A stretch of DNA of 64,000 nucleotides from Candidatus Acidiferrales bacterium. GTDB taxonomy: Bacteria > Acidobacteriota > Terriglobia > Acidiferrales > UBA7541. The position numbers and the translations under genes are program-made. Of this stretch, positions 17,593 to 25,693 are shown piece after piece. The stretch lies in NCBI GenBank assembly GCA_035934015.1, contig DASYYH010000011.1:186001-250000 (forward strand), written 5' to 3'. A model generated the notes under the pieces. It was given only the letters and a program-made list of their open reading frames with translations. It was not told the DNA's origin and ran no database searches. Position 1 is the stretch's first letter; each line of letters opens with the position of its first letter.

Positions 17593-18506
17593 AGCTCCGC
17601 AGAAACCATGAATCCAATATCTGCGGTACCCATCGCAGGCGCGCCAACCGGCGCCATCCTCCCAAATTAGGTGCCTATGCACGCCCCGGCGTAGCCACGC
17701 TGATCGTCGCTGGCATCCTCCTCGCGCCCTCGGCATTTGGCTGGGGTGACAACGCCGATCGCCTTATCGTCAACAGCGCCATCGCCACCTTGCCTGACGA
17801 AATTCGCCCGTTTTTCGAAGCCAATCGCCAATTTCTGGTCGCTCATGTCACAGATCCAAATGGTGCGGCCAAGCAAAATCCGGCGGAGCTCCATAACCAG
17901 TACATTCACCTGGATCACTACGGCCAGTATCCCTTCGCGAACCTGCCTCGCGAATACAAAGCCGCATCTCGCAAATTCAGCAAACGGTCCCTCGACGCCA
18001 ACGGCCTGCTGCCCTGGCAGATTGGCCTCTATAGCGCCAAGCTGACCGATGATTTTCGCGCCGCCAACTGGTCTGCTGCGAAACTCGATGCCGCTCTCCT
18101 TGCCAGCTATGTTGCTGACGCTCACGACCCCTTCAACACCACAGTAAATAACGATGGACATCTCTCCGGCCAGCTCGGCGTGAACGATCGCTTCGAAAAC
18201 AAACTCGTCAATCGTTATTCTCAATTTTTTTATATTCATCCCAATCCGGCGGCCTTCATTTCGGATCCTACCGACCATGCTTTTGAAATGTGCCTCACGG
18301 CCCATTCCTGGCTCGAAAATATTCTTCTCGCCGATCGCCGTTCCTATGAAGGCCTGAACGACTACACCGACGAATTCTACGACCGCTTCTATAGCGACGC
18401 GGGTGCGGTCCTCGTTCGCCAAATTTCCGATGCGGCCACCGACACCGGCTCGTATTGGCTGACCGCGTGGGAAAACGCGGGCCGCCCGTCGCTGCCCGCG
18501 CAGTGA
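17589..18506 (+). CDS. Secreted zinc-dependent phospholipase C/S1-P1 nuclease-like protein with altered metal ligands
   Basis: A 305-residue protein. A long basic N-terminus leads into a signal peptide (VATLIVAGILLAPSAFG), and the mature protein starts with Trp52, as in phospholipase C and S1/P1 nucleases, where the N-terminal Trp binds zinc. The rest of the fold is recognisable: the YGQYPFANLPREY region, NGLLPWQI and YVADAHDP. Many positions that are His in the family appear changed here: Asp57, Gln104, Ser173, Asn183 and Asn199. His107 and His179 remain. The enzyme may bind different metals or be inactive. It overlaps the permease gene by four bases. The start could be downstream of 17589. 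Confidence 0.68.
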   Translation: MKLRRNHESNICGTHRRRANRRHPPKLGAYARPGVATLIVAGILLAPSAFGWGDNADRLIVNSAIATLPDEIRPFFEANRQFLVAHVTDPNGAAKQNPAELHNQYIHLDHYGQYPFANLPREYKAASRKFSKRSLDANGLLPWQIGLYSAKLTDDFRAANWSAAKLDAALLASYVADAHDPFNTTVNNDGHLSGQLGVNDRFENKLVNRYSQFFYIHPNPAAFISDPTDHAFEMCLTAHSWLENILLADRRSYEGLNDYTDEFYDRFYSDAGAVLVRQISDAATDTGSYWLTAWENAGRPSLPAQ

Positions 18507-18518
18507 TCCCTTAGCGAA

Positions 18519-19574
18519 ATGTCCGGCTCATCCTGGAGCGAAACCGCAGCCAAGCTCCACCGCCTCCCGAAAGCGGAACTCCATCTGCACCTGGAGGGCT
18601 GCCTTTCTCCGGAGCTTGTCGTAAAGCTCGCAGAAGGCCACGGCGAAAAACTCAACCGGCAAGAAGTCGCGGAACGCTACAGCATCAAATCTTTTCCCGC
18701 ATTTCTCGAACTATTCAAATGGGCCACGACGTATCTTCGCACGCCTCGCGATTACGCAAGACTCGCGGAAGCTGTCGCGCTTGATCTCCGTGCGCAGAAT
18801 TGTCTCTACGCAGAAATCACTTTGTCTGTCGGCGTGATGTTGCTTCGCAATCAGGATGCCGAAGCCAATTTCGCAACGATTCTCGATGCCCTAGCGAAGT
18901 CGCCAGACACTTCCCGCGTGCAAATTCGCTGGATCTTTGACGCCGTTCGCCAGTTCGGCCCCGAAAAAGCCATGCAAGTCGCGCGCCTCGCCGCGCAAAT
19001 GAAATCCCAGGGCGTTGTCGCATTCGGCCTTGGCGGCGACGAAGAATCTTTGCCCGCCGCTGATTTTCGGGGCGTTTATGACTACGCCGCTGCCGCAGGC
19101 CTCCATTGCCTCGCTCATGCCGGAGAAATGGGCGGCCCGCAATCCGTCCGCGACGCCATCGAAATTTTCCGCGCCGAGCGCATCGGTCATGGCATTGCCA
19201 CGATTCGCGATGAAGCTCTCATGGACCTGCTCATCGAACGTCAAATCCCGCTCGAGATCTGTTCTGAAAGCAATCTTCGCACTGGCGCGCTCGCCAAGCT
19301 GCTGGGTTCGCCGTCAGCTCGCCTCGAAGATCATCCACTGCGGCAATTTGTCGCTCGCGGCGTGCCTGTCACTCTCTCGACTGACGATCCAGCCATGTTT
19401 CACACAACACTCGGCGACACCTACACTCTCGCCGTCGAGAAAATGGGCCTTAACGTTGCCCAGCTCGTCTCCATCGCGGAAGCAGCCTTCCATCACGCGT
19501 TTTTGCCGCCGCGCGAAAAGCAAGTGCTCCTCGATCGTTTTCATACCGAAGCTCGAAGCCTCGATTTGCTATAA
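18519..19574 (+). CDS. add: Adenosine deaminase family protein
   Basis: A 351-residue metal-dependent TIM-barrel deaminase. The metal motif is AELHLHLEG near residue 20. Further signatures are CLAHAGEMGG, ERIGHGI and TLSTDDPAMF. The substrate is adenosine or a related 6-amino purine nucleoside. The segment ICSESN replaces the usual CPxSN, so substrate preference (adenosine, adenine or 6-amino-6-deoxyfutalosine) is uncertain. It ends with TAATG, sharing one base with an ATG of the purS frame, placing it in a purine context. Confidence 0.85.
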   Translation: MSGSSWSETAAKLHRLPKAELHLHLEGCLSPELVVKLAEGHGEKLNRQEVAERYSIKSFPAFLELFKWATTYLRTPRDYARLAEAVALDLRAQNCLYAEITLSVGVMLLRNQDAEANFATILDALAKSPDTSRVQIRWIFDAVRQFGPEKAMQVARLAAQMKSQGVVAFGLGGDEESLPAADFRGVYDYAAAAGLHCLAHAGEMGGPQSVRDAIEIFRAERIGHGIATIRDEALMDLLIERQIPLEICSESNLRTGALAKLLGSPSARLEDHPLRQFVARGVPVTLSTDDPAMFHTTLGDTYTLAVEKMGLNVAQLVSIAEAAFHHAFLPPREKQVLLDRFHTEARSLDLL

Positions 19575-19575
19575 T
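19570..19575 (+). promoter_or_regulatory. Candidate -10 element in front of purS
   Basis: TATAAT sits across the add stop codon and ends seven bases before the ATG at 19583. If used, transcription would begin at or next to that ATG and give a leaderless mRNA. There is no clear -35 hexamer or Shine-Dalgarno sequence. It may be a chance match. Confidence 0.3.
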
Positions 19576-19582
19576 GTCCGCC

Positions 19583-19825
19583 ATGAAAGCTCACGTCTGG
19601 GTGATGTTGAAGTCCACTGTGCTCGATCCGCAGGGCCAAACGATTCAGCACGCGCTCTCGTCTCTCGGCCATTCCGAAGTCAAGTCTGTCCGCCAGGGCA
19701 AATTCTTCGTTCTCGACCTCAACGGCCTCTCCGAAGACGCCGCCAAGAAAAAAGTCGAACAAATCGCCCGCGACGTCCTCACCAATCCTGTCATCGAAGA
19801 ATTCCGCTGCGAAATCGTCGCGTAG
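19583..19825 (+). CDS. purS: Phosphoribosylformylglycinamidine synthase subunit PurS
   Basis: An 80-residue small protein with the PurS fold: AHVWVMLKSTVLDPQGQTIQ, then SEVKSVRQGKFFVLDL and the ending NPVIEEFRCEIV. PurS bridges PurL and the glutaminase PurQ in the fourth step of purine synthesis in organisms with split FGAM synthase. Neither purQ nor purL lies in the window. The start could also be the ATG at 19574, three codons earlier, which shares a base with the add stop. The first residues MKAHVWV fit family N-termini better. Confidence 0.9.
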   Translation: MKAHVWVMLKSTVLDPQGQTIQHALSSLGHSEVKSVRQGKFFVLDLNGLSEDAAKKKVEQIARDVLTNPVIEEFRCEIVA

Positions 19826-19863
19826 CGCCTTAGCGTCGAGGCGTTCACTCATCCGCGGAGTCT

Positions 19864-19881
19864 ATGCGTCGGCAAACGCAT
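19864..19881 (+). promoter_or_regulatory. Small hairpin in the purS-glmS intergenic region
   Basis: ATGCGT and ACGCAT flank a six-base loop. The hairpin has no T-run. It lies 39 bases after the purS stop and about 100 bases before glmS, and may be part of the glmS leader or a degenerate terminator. A second short hairpin (CGCCT/AGGCG) directly follows the purS stop. Confidence 0.25.
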
Positions 19882-19978
19882 CTAATTCCCGGAGTATGCT
19901 ACTCTGAACGTTCAAAGGTGACCTCGAATTTCGGGCCCCGTCGTGGCCCGTTTTCGGCAAGCAGGAGCGCAGGAACTC

Positions 19979-21832
19979 ATGTGCGGAATTGTCGGCTACA
20001 TCGGCCACAAGAAAGTTGTCCCTCTCATTCTTGACGGCCTCCGGCGCCTCGAATATCGCGGCTACGATTCCGCTGGCATCGCCGTCGTCCAAAAAAATGG
20101 CGCCCTCGACATCCGCCGTGCTTCCGGAAAACTTCGCAATCTCGAAGAGACCATCCACCTTTCGCCCCTCGATGGCACCTATGGCATCGGCCACACGCGC
20201 TGGGCCACGCACGGCCGTCCTACAGAAGAAAACGCGCACCCGCATCGCGATTGCAAAGGCGAAGTCGTCGTCGTCCACAACGGCATCATCGAAAACTACC
20301 TCGAGCTCAAGCAGCAGTTGATCGCCAAGGGCCACAAGTTCGTCACCGAGACGGACACCGAAGTCATCGCTCACCTTGTCGAGTCCAATCTGAACGGCTC
20401 GCTCGAAAGCGCCGTGCAGAAAACGGTGAAGCAATTGAACGGTGTCTACGCCCTCGGAGTTATTTCCACGCGCGATCCCAATAAAATCGTCGCCGCTCGC
20501 TGGGGACCTCCTGCGGTCATTGGTCTCGGCCACAACGAATACTTCGTCGCCAGCGACATCCCCGCGGTGCTTCATCACACGCGTGACGTGATTTTCCTCG
20601 CCGACGGAGATATTGCCGTTCTCACTCCTGAAGGCGTCCGCCTGACTGATTTCGATGGCGCGGCCATCGAACGCCCTGTGCAGCACATTTCCTGGGATCC
20701 CATCATGGCCGAAAAAGGCGGTTTCAAGCATTTCATGCAGAAGGAAATTTTCGAGCAGCCGCGCGCAGTCCGCGACACTCTCGTCGGCCGCGTCTCTCTC
20801 GATACTGGAAAAGTCTTTCTCGACGAAATGCAGATCACGGAGAAAGAATTCCGCGAGTTTCAGAACATCAAAATCGTCGCTTGCGGCACGAGTTGGCACG
20901 CCGGGCTGGCCGGAAAGTTCATGCTCGAAAAGCTCGCCCAGATTCCCGTCGAAGTGGACTATGGCAGCGAATTCCGTTATCGCGATCCCATCGTCGACCA
21001 GCGCAGCCTGGTCGTCGTCATCAGCCAGTCGGGGGAAACCGCCGACACGCTCGCCGCGCAGCGCGAAGCGCGTCAAAAGCACGCAAAAACGCTCGCCATC
21101 TGTAATGTCGTCGGTTCGATGATCACGCGCGAAGCGTGCGGCACGATTCTGACCCATGCCGGCCCGGAAATCGGCGTTGCCTCAACAAAAGCCTTTACCG
21201 GCCAGCTTACGGCTCTCGCTCTTCTCGCGCTCCATATCGGCGAACTTCGCTCTGGCATTTCCACCGAAGCCGCGAAAAATCTCGTGCAGGAAATGGCGCG
21301 CATCCCTCACAAGATGGAATGGATTCTGCAGCGCGACGAAGAGTACGAAGCACTGGGCCGGCAGTTTTTCCGTCACTCCGATTTTCTCTATCTTGGCCGC
21401 GGCATCCACTATCCCATTGCGCTCGAAGGCGCCCTGAAACTGAAGGAAATTTCCTACATCCATGCCGAAGGCTACCCTGCCGGTGAGATGAAGCACGGGC
21501 CTAATGCGCTCATTGACGAAAACCTACCGGTCGTCGTCATCGCCACGCGGGATGAAAACGACGCGGCCTCTATGACGCGCTACGAGAAAACCGTCTCCAA
21601 CATCAAGGAAGTGAAAGCCCGTGATGGCATCGTTATCGCCATCGTCACCGAAGGCGATCGCCTTGCGCGCGAAGCCGCCGACCACATCGTCGAAATTCCG
21701 CCCGCTCCGGAAATTCTCACGCCCATTCTGGAAATCCTCCCGTTGCAGCTTCTCGCGTATCACATTGCCGTTCGTCGTGGCTGCGACGTCGACCAGCCGC
21801 GCAACCTCGCAAAATCCGTCACTGTGGAATAG
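19979..21832 (+). CDS. glmS: Glutamine--fructose-6-phosphate aminotransferase
   Basis: A 617-residue enzyme of standard length that makes glucosamine 6-phosphate from fructose 6-phosphate and glutamine, the entry step to peptidoglycan and LPS amino sugars. It begins MCGIVGYIG; Cys2 is the N-terminal nucleophile of the glutaminase domain. [10 protein letters not shown] and the tract around ENAHPH are conserved. Two SIS isomerase domains follow ([28 protein letters not shown]), and the C-terminus [13 protein letters not shown] is invariant in the family. I start at 19979 because the Cys must be residue 2; CAGGAG and AGGA lie just upstream. No glmS ribozyme-like structure is apparent. Confidence 0.97.
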   Translation: MCGIVGYIGHKKVVPLILDGLRRLEYRGYDSAGIAVVQKNGALDIRRASGKLRNLEETIHLSPLDGTYGIGHTRWATHGRPTEENAHPHRDCKGEVVVVHNGIIENYLELKQQLIAKGHKFVTETDTEVIAHLVESNLNGSLESAVQKTVKQLNGVYALGVISTRDPNKIVAARWGPPAVIGLGHNEYFVASDIPAVLHHTRDVIFLADGDIAVLTPEGVRLTDFDGAAIERPVQHISWDPIMAEKGGFKHFMQKEIFEQPRAVRDTLVGRVSLDTGKVFLDEMQITEKEFREFQNIKIVACGTSWHAGLAGKFMLEKLAQIPVEVDYGSEFRYRDPIVDQRSLVVVISQSGETADTLAAQREARQKHAKTLAICNVVGSMITREACGTILTHAGPEIGVASTKAFTGQLTALALLALHIGELRSGISTEAAKNLVQEMARIPHKMEWILQRDEEYEALGRQFFRHSDFLYLGRGIHYPIALEGALKLKEISYIHAEGYPAGEMKHGPNALIDENLPVVVIATRDENDAASMTRYEKTVSNIKEVKARDGIVIAIVTEGDRLAREAADHIVEIPPAPEILTPILEILPLQLLAYHIAVRRGCDVDQPRNLAKSVTVE

Positions 21833-21836
21833 AGAG

Positions 21837-21865
21837 TTCCGATTTTCCCGCCACTGTCTTAGAAT
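21837..21865 (+). promoter_or_regulatory. Candidate promoter for the POTRA gene
   Basis: TAGAAT at 21860-21865 is seven bases from the ATG at 21873. A weak -35 (TTCCGA, 21837-21842) is 17 bases upstream. There is no Shine-Dalgarno sequence ahead of the ATG, so a leaderless transcript is plausible. Confidence 0.3.
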
Positions 21866-21872
21866 TATTCTG

Positions 21873-23222
21873 ATGATTACGCAGGATCAGTATCGTGCGA
21901 GCATAGGGCGAATCTTGCGCCGCACTATGCTTTTCGGCGTCACAACCCTCCTGGCAATCATCTGCCCGCTTGCTATCGCTCAGTCTGCGCCTTCATCCAA
22001 CGCACAGACGAAACTTCTTTCCGTCGACGCCACCGGCTCCCACCTTTACTCTTCCGCTCAAGTCTTGGCTTTCAGCGGCATGCAGCTTGGTTCTCCGGTC
22101 AGCCACGATACGATTCAGGCGGGTGCCGATCGCCTCGCCGCGTCGGGTCTGTTCGCCAGCGTCCGCTATCGTTATGCGACAGACGAAGGAGGCCTCCACG
22201 TCACATTCGAACTTCAGGACGCCCCCACATTCCCTGTCCTCTTCGACAATTTTCCTTGGTTCAGCGACGACGATCTTTCCAAGGCCATCATCCACGCTGG
22301 CATTCCATTTCAAGGCGGCGTCCCAGCCGCTGGCACGGACTTGGATTTCATCGCAAAAGCTCTGGAACAGACTTTGGCCAATGACAAGATTCAGGGCACT
22401 GTCTCCCACCAGCTCACCGCCGTGCCTGGCACCGATCAAAAAACGGTTCGCTTCAGCGTCTCCGGCGCAGATGTAATCATTCATGCAGTCACCTTCAGCG
22501 ATTCCTTGGTTATGAACGACCGGTCGATCGGCAATTACATTCCGGATCTTGTCGGCAAGCCTTTCTCCCGGCAGATCGTCGAACGCTTTGATTTCGAGCA
22601 CCTTCGTCCGGTCTATTTCAAGAGCGGCTACCTTCACGTGCAGTTCGGTAACCCACAGGTTCATCCTCCCGATCACCAGGGCTTCATCAATAAGAGTGTC
22701 GACATCACCATACCGATCGAGCCGGGCGCGATTTACACCTGGGCGGGCGTCGAATGGACAGGCAACCGTGCGTATACGACGGAAGATCTGGACACGCTCG
22801 TCAAAGAAGAGGGCCTTTTGCCCGGCCAGCCGGCCGACGGTATGAAGATCTTCGAGCTATGGCAGAGCGTACAATCGGCATATGGTCATCGCGGCTATTT
22901 GGACGAGCAGATTCAGGAGCAGGAAGCATTCGATGATGCCAATCATCGCGCGGCGTACCACGTCGTCATTTCCGAAGGCCCGCAATATCGCATGGGCGAT
23001 CTCGTTTTGACTGGCCTTTCTCCCGAATCCGAGCGTCGCCTGCGTGGCGCATGGCGCATCCCCAAGGGACAAGTTTTCGACGAGACTTACTACGAGAGTT
23101 TTCTTAACCAAGGCATCCAGACCCTCTTTAAGGGCACGCCGACGGCTCAGGACAAAATCGGCCGTTATCTCCAGAAGAATCCCGCCGCAGCGACTGTGGA
23201 TGTCATGATCGATTTTCAGTAG
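21873..23222 (+). CDS. POTRA-domain outer-membrane biogenesis-like protein without a beta-barrel
   Basis: A 449-residue exported protein. A signal sequence is seen at MLFGVTTLLAIICPLAIAQ (an alternative start at 21927 would begin here). After it come several repeats resembling POTRA domains of BamA/TamA: segments such as SSAQVLAFSGMQLGSPVSHD, then a later YTWAGVEWTGNRAYTTEDL and YRMGDLVLTGLSPE. The protein ends at IDFQ after the last POTRA, with no room for the 16-strand barrel of BamA. A periplasmic adaptor or chaperone role in outer-membrane assembly is inference. It is followed by larE 25 bases on. Confidence 0.75.
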   Translation: MITQDQYRASIGRILRRTMLFGVTTLLAIICPLAIAQSAPSSNAQTKLLSVDATGSHLYSSAQVLAFSGMQLGSPVSHDTIQAGADRLAASGLFASVRYRYATDEGGLHVTFELQDAPTFPVLFDNFPWFSDDDLSKAIIHAGIPFQGGVPAAGTDLDFIAKALEQTLANDKIQGTVSHQLTAVPGTDQKTVRFSVSGADVIIHAVTFSDSLVMNDRSIGNYIPDLVGKPFSRQIVERFDFEHLRPVYFKSGYLHVQFGNPQVHPPDHQGFINKSVDITIPIEPGAIYTWAGVEWTGNRAYTTEDLDTLVKEEGLLPGQPADGMKIFELWQSVQSAYGHRGYLDEQIQEQEAFDDANHRAAYHVVISEGPQYRMGDLVLTGLSPESERRLRGAWRIPKGQVFDETYYESFLNQGIQTLFKGTPTAQDKIGRYLQKNPAAATVDVMIDFQ

Positions 23223-23233
23223 TGGTTTCGCGC

Positions 23234-23239
23234 TATACT
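23234..23239 (+). promoter_or_regulatory. Candidate -10 element in front of larE
   Basis: TATACT ends eight bases before the GTG start of larE. No Shine-Dalgarno sequence is present in between. This spacing would place the transcript start within about two bases of the start codon. Confidence 0.3.
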
Positions 23240-23247
23240 TCCCTGCC

Positions 23248-24138
23248 GTGCCAGAACAAACTGCGCAAACATCTCGACTGCCCGCCAGCGCTGCTAGTGC
23301 GAGTGCCGAGGCGGACCTTCATCTTGCGCGCGAGAAACAAGAACAACTGATCGCCAACCTCCGCCGGCTCGGTTCTCTTCTCGTCGCCTATTCGGGCGGC
23401 GCGGATTCCGCTTACCTCGCCTGGGCCGCTCGCCAGGCTCTGGGCGAGAATACCCTCGCCATGACCGCGCTGTCTCCCAGTTTCCCGGAGCACGACCGGC
23501 GCGAAGCGCGCGAATTCGCCCGCGCTCACGGAATTCGTCAGGAATTCATCGACACAGCCGAATTCGCAAATCCTCTGTACGTCGCCAACGACGCCACCCG
23601 CTGTTATCACTGCAAGGACGAGCTCTTCGACAAAATGGAAGCGCTGGCCAGCGCCCGAGGTTTCGCTGCCATCGCTTACGGAATCAACGCCGACGACACG
23701 CACGAATTTCGCCCCGGCCATCGCGCCGCTTTCGAGCACAAAATTCTCGCGCCGCTTCTCGACGCTGGCCTCCGCAAAGCGGAGATTCGCCTGCTCTCTC
23801 GCCAGGCCGGCTTGGCTACTTGGGATCGGCCCGCCGCGGCCTGCCTCTCTTCGCGCGTCGCCTATGGCACTGCCGTCACTCCCGAATTGCTCGCGCGCAT
23901 CGAGCGCGGCGAGGATTTTCTCCGCGGTCTCGGTTTTCGCCAACTCCGCCTGCGCATTCATGGTGAACTCGCCCGCATCGAAATCGCTCAGGACGAGCTT
24001 TCGCGCGCGCTTGAGCCCGCTATGGCCGCACGAATTGCCAGTGGCCTTAAGCAATTCGGCTTCGCTTATGTCACGCTGGATCTCGAAGGCTACCGCACCG
24101 GCTCATTGAACGTTCTGCTCAAAAAGCAATCCGCTTGA
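23248..24138 (+). CDS. larE: ATP-dependent sacrificial sulfur transferase LarE
   Basis: A 296-residue PP-loop enzyme that inserts sulfur into the pyridinium dicarboxylate precursor of the nickel-pincer nucleotide cofactor. The PP-loop is SGGADSAYLAW (residues 49-59). Cys199 in ACLSSRVAYG corresponds to the conserved sulfur-donor position. Cys119 and Cys122 (RCYHCKDELF) form an added Cys-x-x-Cys, giving a three-cysteine LarE of the kind proposed to hold an iron-sulfur cluster rather than sacrificing its own cysteine. LarC is encoded about 8 kb away on the other strand. The first 20 residues are an Ala/Ser-rich extension; the start GTG is not certain. Confidence 0.92.
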   Translation: MPEQTAQTSRLPASAASASAEADLHLAREKQEQLIANLRRLGSLLVAYSGGADSAYLAWAARQALGENTLAMTALSPSFPEHDRREAREFARAHGIRQEFIDTAEFANPLYVANDATRCYHCKDELFDKMEALASARGFAAIAYGINADDTHEFRPGHRAAFEHKILAPLLDAGLRKAEIRLLSRQAGLATWDRPAAACLSSRVAYGTAVTPELLARIERGEDFLRGLGFRQLRLRIHGELARIEIAQDELSRALEPAMAARIASGLKQFGFAYVTLDLEGYRTGSLNVLLKKQSA

Positions 24139-24143
24139 GACAC

Positions 24144-24175
24144 CAATCGTTCCTCAGCTTCTGCGATTGTTTTTT
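24144..24175 (+). terminator. Candidate intrinsic terminator after larE
   Basis: CAATCG (24144-24149) and CGATTG (24164-24169) can pair around a 14-base loop and are followed by six T residues. It starts six bases after the larE stop, between two convergent genes. The loop is long and the stem short. Confidence 0.45.
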
Positions 24176-24191
24176 GGATTGGCGCGGCAGG

Positions 24192-25121
24192 TCACGCCAC
24201 GGAATGCGTTTTTCGCAAAACGGAATCCTGCGCCGCAAGAATCGTATTCACGTGGATGCGCACCGTATCGCCCACAAGCCGCGCGTATCCGCCCGCCAAC
24301 GTCACAGCCACCGGCACACGATGCCGCCGCGCGTAATGGAAGACTAGATCGTCTCGCCGCCGCAGCCCTTCCATCGTCAGCGCCAATCCTCCGAGCTGAT
24401 CTTCGCGGTACGGATCCGCTCCCGCGATGTAAAAAATGAGCTGCGGATGAAATTCATCGAACGCGCGCGCAAGATTGTTTTCGAGAATTGCCAGGTAATC
24501 GTCGTCCCCCGTCCCGTCCGGCAAATTTACATCCAAATTCGAAGGCGGCTTCGGATGCGGATAGTTGTTCTCCTGATGAATCGAAAATGTGTAGACCGTC
24601 TCATCGTCGGCGAAAATCGCCGCCGTTCCATTCCCTTGATGCACGTCCGTATCAATGGTCATCGCCGTTTCGATTGCGCTCACAGCTTGCAAATGCCGGA
24701 TTGCGATCGCCACATCGTGAATCACGCAGAATCCTTCCCCATGGTCCGCATACGCGTGGTGAAATCCGCCCCCGAGATTCGCCGCGCATCCATCCGCCAG
24801 CGCCCGTTTCCCTGCCTCGATGGACCCTCCCGCCGCCAGCCAGCACGCCTCGATGAGCTCCTTCGAGTACGGCACCTCCATTCGTATAATCTCGAGATAG
24901 CTCAGCCCGCCGGTTTTCAGTTTGTGCACATAATCCTTACAATGAACACGCAAGACGTCTTCATCCGATGCCGCCTTCGGCGCGACAAAGTCGTTTTCTT
25001 CAGCCAGTCCCTCCGTTAATAGCTCGTCGCGTACCAGCCGGTACTTCTGCGAGGGAAAAACGTGCGCGCCCAGGTTCAAATCGTAGCGATCGCTATAAAT
25101 TAATTTGAATGGCATCACCAT
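24192..25121 (-). CDS. Histone deacetylase-family amidohydrolase
   Basis: A 309-residue zinc hydrolase of the HDAC/AcuC/acetylpolyamine amidohydrolase superfamily. NLGGGFHHAYADHGEGFCVI holds the catalytic His pair, and MTIDTDVHQGNGT holds the Asp and His metal ligands. The second Asp is in YIAGADPYREDQLG, and TLAGGYA is the C-terminal motif. The bacterial substrate may be acetyl-CoA synthetase, polyamines or another acetylated amine; nothing nearby decides. The gene is convergent with larE. Starts at 25121 and 25115 (Met3) are both possible. Confidence 0.9.
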   Translation of the reverse strand: MVMPFKLIYSDRYDLNLGAHVFPSQKYRLVRDELLTEGLAEENDFVAPKAASDEDVLRVHCKDYVHKLKTGGLSYLEIIRMEVPYSKELIEACWLAAGGSIEAGKRALADGCAANLGGGFHHAYADHGEGFCVIHDVAIAIRHLQAVSAIETAMTIDTDVHQGNGTAAIFADDETVYTFSIHQENNYPHPKPPSNLDVNLPDGTGDDDYLAILENNLARAFDEFHPQLIFYIAGADPYREDQLGGLALTMEGLRRRDDLVFHYARRHRVPVAVTLAGGYARLVGDTVRIHVNTILAAQDSVLRKTHSVA

Positions 25122-25283
25122 ATCGCGAGCCTAGCCCGATCGCGCGGAATTCGCAATCCATTCCCTCGCAATCCTGCGTACTCCACTCGCAGAGCTGTGT
25201 TAGCATGCTTGCGCTGCATTCACATGGCCGGCCGCTGTAGTCACGGCTTGCAAATGTCTGATCGGAAGGTGCATCGCCCAAGG

Positions 25284-25649
25284 ATGTTTCAGCGAATTCA
25301 ATCCGGCCTTCTCATTGTTGCGCTGCTCGCCGTGCCATTTGCATTGTTGGTTCGCGGCTATTGCTGCGGGCCGCAGCAATGTGCCATGCTCTGCTGCTTG
25401 CATCGCGGCCAAGCTATGGGGTTGACGCGCGGCCACTCCTCTTCGGGCGCTTTGCATTGCGGAGTGCGGTGCAACTATCGAAATAGCCTCGACTACGGTC
25501 TCGCCGCGCCGCTTCCGCCGACTCAGTTGAGCGCTGCCATCAAGCTTCCTTCGCTCGAATCGGCGCGAAGCGCCGTCGCTCGCATATCGCCTGTTCTTCT
25601 GCCCGGTTTCTCTCGTATTCCTCTTGAGCCTCCGCGCTTGCTCTCCTGA
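25284..25649 (+). CDS. Small Cys-rich membrane-anchored protein upstream of TonB receptor
   Basis: A 121-residue protein with an N-terminal hydrophobic segment (GLLIVALLAVPFALLVRGY), then a cysteine cluster CCGPQQCAMLCCLHR and a further Cys pair (HCGVRC). The C-terminal part has no clear motif. Comparable small Cys/His proteins are often encoded just before metal-related TonB receptors, and the receptor gene starts 44 bases downstream. A role in metal binding or sensing in the periplasm is inference. The frame extends upstream to 25197; I chose the Met nearest the hydrophobic segment. Confidence 0.55.
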   Translation: MFQRIQSGLLIVALLAVPFALLVRGYCCGPQQCAMLCCLHRGQAMGLTRGHSSSGALHCGVRCNYRNSLDYGLAAPLPPTQLSAAIKLPSLESARSAVARISPVLLPGFSRIPLEPPRLLS

Positions 25650-25693
25650 CATTTCACCGAATCCGGAAATCTTGCAGTTAGGAGGGTCGCGGA

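Noticed and set aside
19826-19978. glmS ribozyme upstream of glmS
   Set aside because: The leader has small hairpins but lacks the conserved cleavage-site core and length of the glmS ribozyme, which is known mainly from Firmicutes.
19862-21157. 431-codon open frame on the minus strand
   Set aside because: Fully antisense to glmS, whose protein is conserved throughout; the antisense translation is low-complexity and Asp-rich.
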